A stretch of 64,000 nt of DNA. It comes from Drosophila persimilis (taxonomy: Eukaryota; Arthropoda; Insecta; Diptera; Drosophilidae). Below, piece after piece: positions 59,233-64,000 of the stretch. The stretch lies in the NCBI RefSeq assembly GCF_003286085.1, contig NW_020825288.1, forward strand, positions 24,614,001 through 24,678,000, given 5' to 3'. The notes under the pieces are model-generated. The model worked only from the letters and a program-made list of their open reading frames with translations. It searched no databases and was not told where the DNA came from. Positions within the stretch are counted from its first letter, which is position 1. Every line of letters starts with the position of its first letter. The translations under genes and the position numbers were made by a program.

Positions 59233-59430
59233 GGAATAGTTAGAAATTAACAGTCTAAGCCGGCTGATCGTATGCAATCCCCCCAAAATCATATGAATCT
59301 CATTGATTAATGGTTAAGCAGAAAAGTTAAGGATGAAATTAAATCTGATCTTTAATTAATTTTATTTTCAACCATTTCATTGAAAACTAAAGTATTTTTT
59401 TTATAATTTGTTTCCAAATATTCATAGTCC

Positions 59431-59436
59431 AATAAA
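59431..59436 (+). other. poly(A) signal of the Gly/Pro repeat gene
   Basis: AATAAA lies about 200 nt after the stop codon, after the 3' flank block shared with the decayed copies. Confidence 0.55.
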
Positions 59437-60792
59437 TTATGCATACCGTTTATTTATAAATATGTGTATTAAACTATTAACTAGCCTGTTTTGATACAGA
59501 GCGTACAAATCTGGACGATTCATCGGCGCTACATTCCGCATAGAGAAATTATTAGACCAAAAACTCGTATACCTTAGACCTTACTACTTATATTTAGGGC
59601 AGCACTTGAATCATTTGCCGAAGCTACAGCTGGTACAAACGTTCCACTCTTTGCCAGACTGAAACACTACTGAACGTTGCAATGCATATAATTTAAAGAA
59701 GAAATGCTATAATTAACTTCTGTCAAGTTAGATTGAGAACACTCATGCGGTACTGATTACACTGAATTATTAAAGTTAAGTCAAATTCTTTTGGGCTTTC
59801 GACTACCTGGACTGATGCACCGTGCATACTTGATGTCTAAGGCGATTTATAACTTAAACATACATACATATATACATATGTTCCTAGAGGAATTTAGGTT
59901 GACAACTATTTATATTGAAAGAAAAATATTTCCCAATGTTTATTACAAATAATCTACCTGATTTTGTGACGCCTAATTCTGATAAATTTGTTGATCGGTT
60001 TAATATTTCCAAAGGTTTTCTTTAACTGAAGATCCTTCAGAATGGATCCTTTTCAAAATTATTTAGAAATCTTAAAACATTTAAAAGTGGTGTTAAGCTT
60101 TTGTAAGACTATGAGCAAATGCTAACCAAAAAGGAAGATGAGTTTTAGCAGTTGCTGTACGTCGCCAAAGAACATGCTAGTCAATATTCATTGAATAATA
60201 ATAATGGCTTAATTTAACATAAAAGTGGGCTGTTAACTATTTATTTTTTGCTTAAATGTAAACTAATCGAGCTGCAGCTTTGGACGACGAATTATATTTT
60301 AATATTCCAAATCATTAAAGTCAGCCCCTCAAAACGTTGTCAAATCGTGCTGAAACTTTATATTTTATGTTTTTATAAAAAGGAACCTTTTTAAACCCTG
60401 AGGCCTTTGATTCCGAACCATTTTTTCGCCCATACAAATAAGCGCAACCCTAGTGCGTATGTACTATAAATGTAATTTATTGAAAAAACTCTTCGATTAC
60501 CGGGTATCTTTTAACGATACTATCGGATTGCGAACCCTTTCTCGAATTACTTGCCTGAAGTTGGCTGAAGCGCCATTTATGCGCAGTCAAAAAGAAGCCA
60601 AAGGAAACCTCATGCGAATCTTGCGTAGTGTTCATTGTTTGGTATTCATGAGGAAGCCTGTACCGGTGGCCTGATCATTCAAAGTTATCCCAATTATTCA
60701 GGAGCCTCAGCTAAATGTTCCTGTTCTGCTTGTCGGTCCTGATCAGGGGCTCTCCACCGACGAGGTTTCCACGAAGGGAAGCAAAGGTATAG
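59437..60792. other. intergenic, no gene supported
   Basis: AT-rich sequence. The short open frame at about 60453-60674 (RMYYKCNLLKKLFDY ...) lacks coding bias or a recognisable family. Nothing else was identified. Confidence 0.55.
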
Positions 60793-61006
60793 GTATAGGG
60801 CGGGGTCCTTTTATTTCTCTTCGCCCAATCAGACTCGAATCTCAGAAACACAAATAAAAATGTCAACAAAATCGTAGTTGAAACGCCGCCCCATCAGGAC
60901 ACTAGTCCAGCTAATTGAATGAAATCCACCCAAATGGAATACAAATTCTAATAAAAACCATTTTTTAATGGCTTAACAGAAAAGGATAGTCTGAAATTAA
61001 ATTTAA
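60793..61006 (+). pseudogene. decayed downstream copy (C) of the Gly/Pro repeat gene
   Basis: The sequence from about 60793 aligns with the signal-peptide exon of the intact gene (GGGGTCCTTTT.TT..CTCTTCGC) and continues in the frame 60823-60918 as RNTNKNVNKIVVE, matching GNVNKNFNKVKI. It then goes straight to PPHQDTSPAN and TGA. The start codon and hydrophobic core are destroyed and the whole repeat array is absent. Positions 60907-61006 match the 3' flank (TTTAATGGCTTAACAGAAAAGG). Confidence 0.75.
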
Positions 61007-61018
61007 GTTTGAGTTAAT

Positions 61019-61150
61019 ATATATACAATATTTATGAAATGTATATAGGCAAAGAGTATATGCGCATGTTATTTTTGTATATATTCTTGATCAGAATTAA
61101 AATTCGAGTCGATATAGCTATGTCTGTCTGTCCTTCTATCCGTTCGTCTT
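61019..61150 (+). mobile_element. mini-me-like repeat remnant with GTCY tract
   Basis: A TA-rich part (61019-61082) leads to ATATTCTTGATCAG and CGAGTCGATATAGC (61080-61119), then a (GTCY)n tract, ATGTCTGTCTGTCC (61119-61133), continuing to about 61150. This architecture, TA-rich then conserved core then GTCY-rich, is that of the fly mini-me repeat. It is degenerate and without clear ends. Confidence 0.6.
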
Positions 61151-61319
61151 GCTTGACGCCTTGTTTCAGTGTCTTACCACAGTAGTAGTAGTGTTATACA
61201 CATCCACTTTCAACACAAAACTAATAAGCCCTGTAGTGGCCTTTGCTTTCTTTGATTATAGACCCTGACCCCATCCGGCGAGCTGAGCACAGAGTGCAGT
61301 ATAGCTTACTAGACCCTAA

Positions 61320-61535
61320 TTCGTTTCCTGCCGAGGCTGTGAAGAAAACAATATTGAGCTAGCCGTGCCATTAGACCAGCCTGATGGCGATGGTGCCTTC
61401 AGTTGGCTGGAGACCGAAGACAAAGAGAAGCCGAAAAAACTTGCGATAAGGTTTATTCTAGTGATTATTAGTGGGCCACAGGATAGGCATTCGAATGTAC
61501 CAGCTGAAATCCACACTAAAATGAATTACCTTTGA
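61320..61535 (+). other. open coding-like stretch without a start codon
   Basis: A frame open from 61320 (after TAA at 61317-61319) to TGA at 61533-61535. The first 40 codons look like genuine fly coding sequence (GCC, GTG, GGC, TTC, CTG, GAG, ACC, AAG): CRGCEENNIELAVPLDQPDG followed by DGAFSWLETEDKEKPKKLA. It could be an exon using a GAG or CAG acceptor near 61292-61335 and a GATAAG/GTTTAT donor near 61450, or a dead gene fragment. No family was recognised. Confidence 0.35.
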
Positions 61536-64000
61536 TGGATGAACTAAATGGAGAAAATATCTTAGCGCATGGCTCTGATTTACCTATCTTGTGATGTTTG
61601 CGAGGTTTTGTATCAGTTCTGGGAGTTGGCTACACATACTCGTACGAATATGGCTGTATCTTTTCCTGTTTTCAACCAACTTTTTATTGTTGTTTCAAGT
61701 GGGACTGTTGTTCCAGTTGTTGCCACAGATAACTACGTGCTAAGAAATGTATGGCAAACTACACACACATACTCGCATACGACTCGCCTAGAGGACGATA
61801 GAGATTCATGGAGAAGGCTGCCGAGAGCAGCCAGACAATGGCTGGTGCCCACGTCTCCATGGACACATTCTAATAAAAAGCAAGCACAGAGAATGCCATT
61901 CTGTGTTGCCATTTTCAGCGCTGCTTCTTCCGTTTCTTCCGCTTCCACAGCTCCTTCATCTTCCTGCCACACTTCGTTACAGTCTCTACCAGAGATGAGC
62001 AATATTTCTGTGCTTCTGAGAAAACAGATATGGATAATGGATCGAAATCGATAAGGCATGTAAGACAGATACATTTTGCGGTATTTAAAGATAGAATATG
62101 AACGTTTATCCGAAGCTCGTACAGAAAATATATAAAAGTCGGTGGAGGCTTTTTCTGAAGGATAGGGAACCCCCTTATTTGGCTCTATTCTGGTGGCTCC
62201 GATTCTGATTGCATTTAATATGGAAAATGGTGAATTTTTTTAAGTTAAGGTAATAAAATATGTAAGTGAATTCCTTCGAGTACATCACTCATTCCTTGCT
62301 CATCACTTACAACTGCCTTGAGCTCCTGAAAATCCTTTGCTGCAGCTCAGCTTCTTCTGCCAGCGAATCCCATTCATGCTCCTGTTCCAGTTCCCGCTCC
62401 TTAAGTTCTGGTTGTGCTCGAGTTTTTAGGCTTTTTGTAACTTGGGCAACATTTGAGTTATAAATGCCGCACTACTTGAATGAATCTCATGGGCGTAATA
62501 GTTTTCAAATGGCTCTTCGTATATGTATGTCCGTTTCACCGTCTCTTTTTCTCTCCATCTCCATCTCTCTCTCTCCCGCACACTCTGTCCTTGTCTGACA
62601 GGAGGGGGCTGTGGGGGCTGTGCCTGTCTTTGTTGCAAAAGTATCGCACACAAGTGGTCCGCTGTCTTGGGACTCTGAGGGGGCAAAAAACGCTTGCCAA
62701 TGCAAAAATGCCCACCCAATGAATCTGGGGAGTGCGGCAACAAATTTGCCATTTTATGCCATTGAGTGGCTAAGACTCCTTCGGGCTCATAAATAATTAA
62801 AGTTTCTTTGATACTGAATTTAATTCGAGCCCAAATGGGAAGCAGAAAATAAAATGAAAACAACTACGACGATTGTCAGGCATTTGCTGCTGGACTGCTT
62901 GCCTGCTTGCCAACTCTCCACATTGCATGAATAGACAAATCTAATTGATTTTAAGAGCTGTGCGAAACGGAACGATTTAAATTCGTTATAGATATAATTT
63001 CCTGGACCCAGCCACTGAGGCAAAATTCAATTTCCGTGCCGTGGCGTGGCGAGAAGCCATGCAGAAGCGACCAACGATTTACGTGAATACTCCTATTTTT
63101 AAAGAATATTCCAGCGACCTACGTGATGTATGCGCAATATTTGATGGCATTCCCCCAAAGCAGCAGCGGAGGAGCAAAGAAGGAGCACACCCAAATCCGA
63201 TAGATGTTTGGCAATATTTCTGATTAATTTGCAAATTGGTTTGATCAGCTCCGGCTGATTGCTTGGCTTAGGGAAATCGCTCTCCGACCAGGGCCCAATC
63301 AATCGGGAGCCGGAAAATTGCAATTGACTGTGTGGCCCTGCCATGCCCCGCTTACGCTTTTATCGCTTTAATGAGCGCCTCTCGGCCTTGAGCCAAGGCA
63401 AATAAATCAACTTTTTCCGTTTCCGGTCAATTAGTGTGGTGCCAGGAATAACACTGTCCGTCTAATCGGCTTTGCCAAAGGTCGAGGGGTTTGAGCTTTG
63501 CGAATGGAGAGGGCAAAAGCAAACAGATGAACGGAGTGTAGGTGGAGGTTCAATGTTTACATTACTCTTGGATTTAGCCCCTCTCTCTGTCCGCTGCACT
63601 TGTTGCAGCAGGCAATGATTATATTTTCTTAACTGTCCGATTCCTTGGGCCACACTCGGGCCAGGCGTATTAGCAATTTTAATGCTCTTGGCCTTATGGC
63701 ACATATTAAATGCTAATTCGGATACGGCACACGACTCCTCCAGACTCTATATACAGTGTATGTTTTTCGAAAGAGTCAGGTTCCCCAGCTCACGGACAGG
63801 CGCACGGGCTTGGGACATATACCCTACATGACATTTACAAGTTATTATTATGCAAAGGACATGCGATGGATGTTGAGGCGTCCTTTCGCGTGCCTGCTTT
63901 CTCTCATGTGTTGCAAAATCTGCTGCGGCGTTGGAAAATTTGCATTTATTCATGGCATAAATAAAGCATCTACAGCGTACGCGGTAGACGGTGCCAAAAA
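61536..64000. other. intergenic to window end, no gene supported
   Basis: Open frames on both strands (for example 61569-62054 plus, 61733-62074 minus, 62426-62863 minus) lack consistent coding character. A TC-rich tract, CTCTCTCTCTC-like, lies near 62550-62580. Nothing else was recognised. Confidence 0.5.

Noticed and set aside
61733..62074. 113-codon minus-strand frame and the overlapping 161-codon plus-strand frame 61569-62054
   Set aside because: Neither shows consistent fly codon bias or a known domain; they overlap on opposite strands with no splice or promoter support.

Overview
The window is eukaryotic and almost certainly from a Drosophila genome, on chromosome arm 3R or its equivalent (Muller E). 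The evidence is intron-containing genes with fly codon use and many 60-70 bp introns, fly core-promoter elements (DRE TATCGATA, Ohler motif 1 GGTCACACT and motif 6 GTATATTT), fly-type dispersed repeats (mini-me-like, Transib), and proteins that read as fly orthologues. The species was not determined; an obscura-group fly is a guess.

Layout. 0-2.5 kb: 3' half of krasavietz (kra/eIF5C/5MP, + strand), with two separate tandem duplications in its introns. 2.5-5.9 kb: intergenic, with a DRE/motif 1 cluster and a near-perfect 32-bp palindrome. 5.9-7.3 kb: Vha26, V-ATPase subunit E (- strand, complete, 226 aa). 7.3-8.8 kb: promoter-rich spacer with a repeated promoter block and a stray coding-like fragment. 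9.1-15.2 kb: a five-exon tetraspanin (+ strand, 268 aa, Tsp96F type) with a 4.2-kb first intron. 15.2-21.35 kb: long AT-rich 3' UTR and intergenic sequence between convergent genes. 21.35-24.5 kb: a KChIP-type EF-hand calcium sensor (- strand, 206 aa). 24.7-40.3 kb: about 15.5 kb without a convincing coding exon, probably the regulatory region or long 5' leader intron of the KChIP gene. 40.5-42.45 kb: alpha-taxilin (- strand, 540 aa), divergent from 43.2-43.8 kb, a MYCBP-like small protein (+ strand, 179 aa). 44-56 kb: gene-poor, with a retroelement RNase H relic, an intact-ended non-autonomous Transib element with target-site duplication, and mini-me remnants. 56-61 kb: a lineage-restricted tandem cluster. 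One intact gene encodes an 822-aa secreted Gly/Pro repeat protein, silk- or glue-like in composition, flanked by two decayed copies. 61-64 kb: intergenic, with a mini-me relic and one coding-like fragment.

The conserved genes are housekeeping or neuronal: translation control, proton pump, membrane organiser, K-channel/Ca sensor, vesicle traffic. They do not form a functional unit. The most unusual parts are the Gly/Pro repeat gene with its gene-family graveyard, the Transib element with RSS-like termini, and the Vha26/tetraspanin junction, which may be a rearrangement breakpoint.
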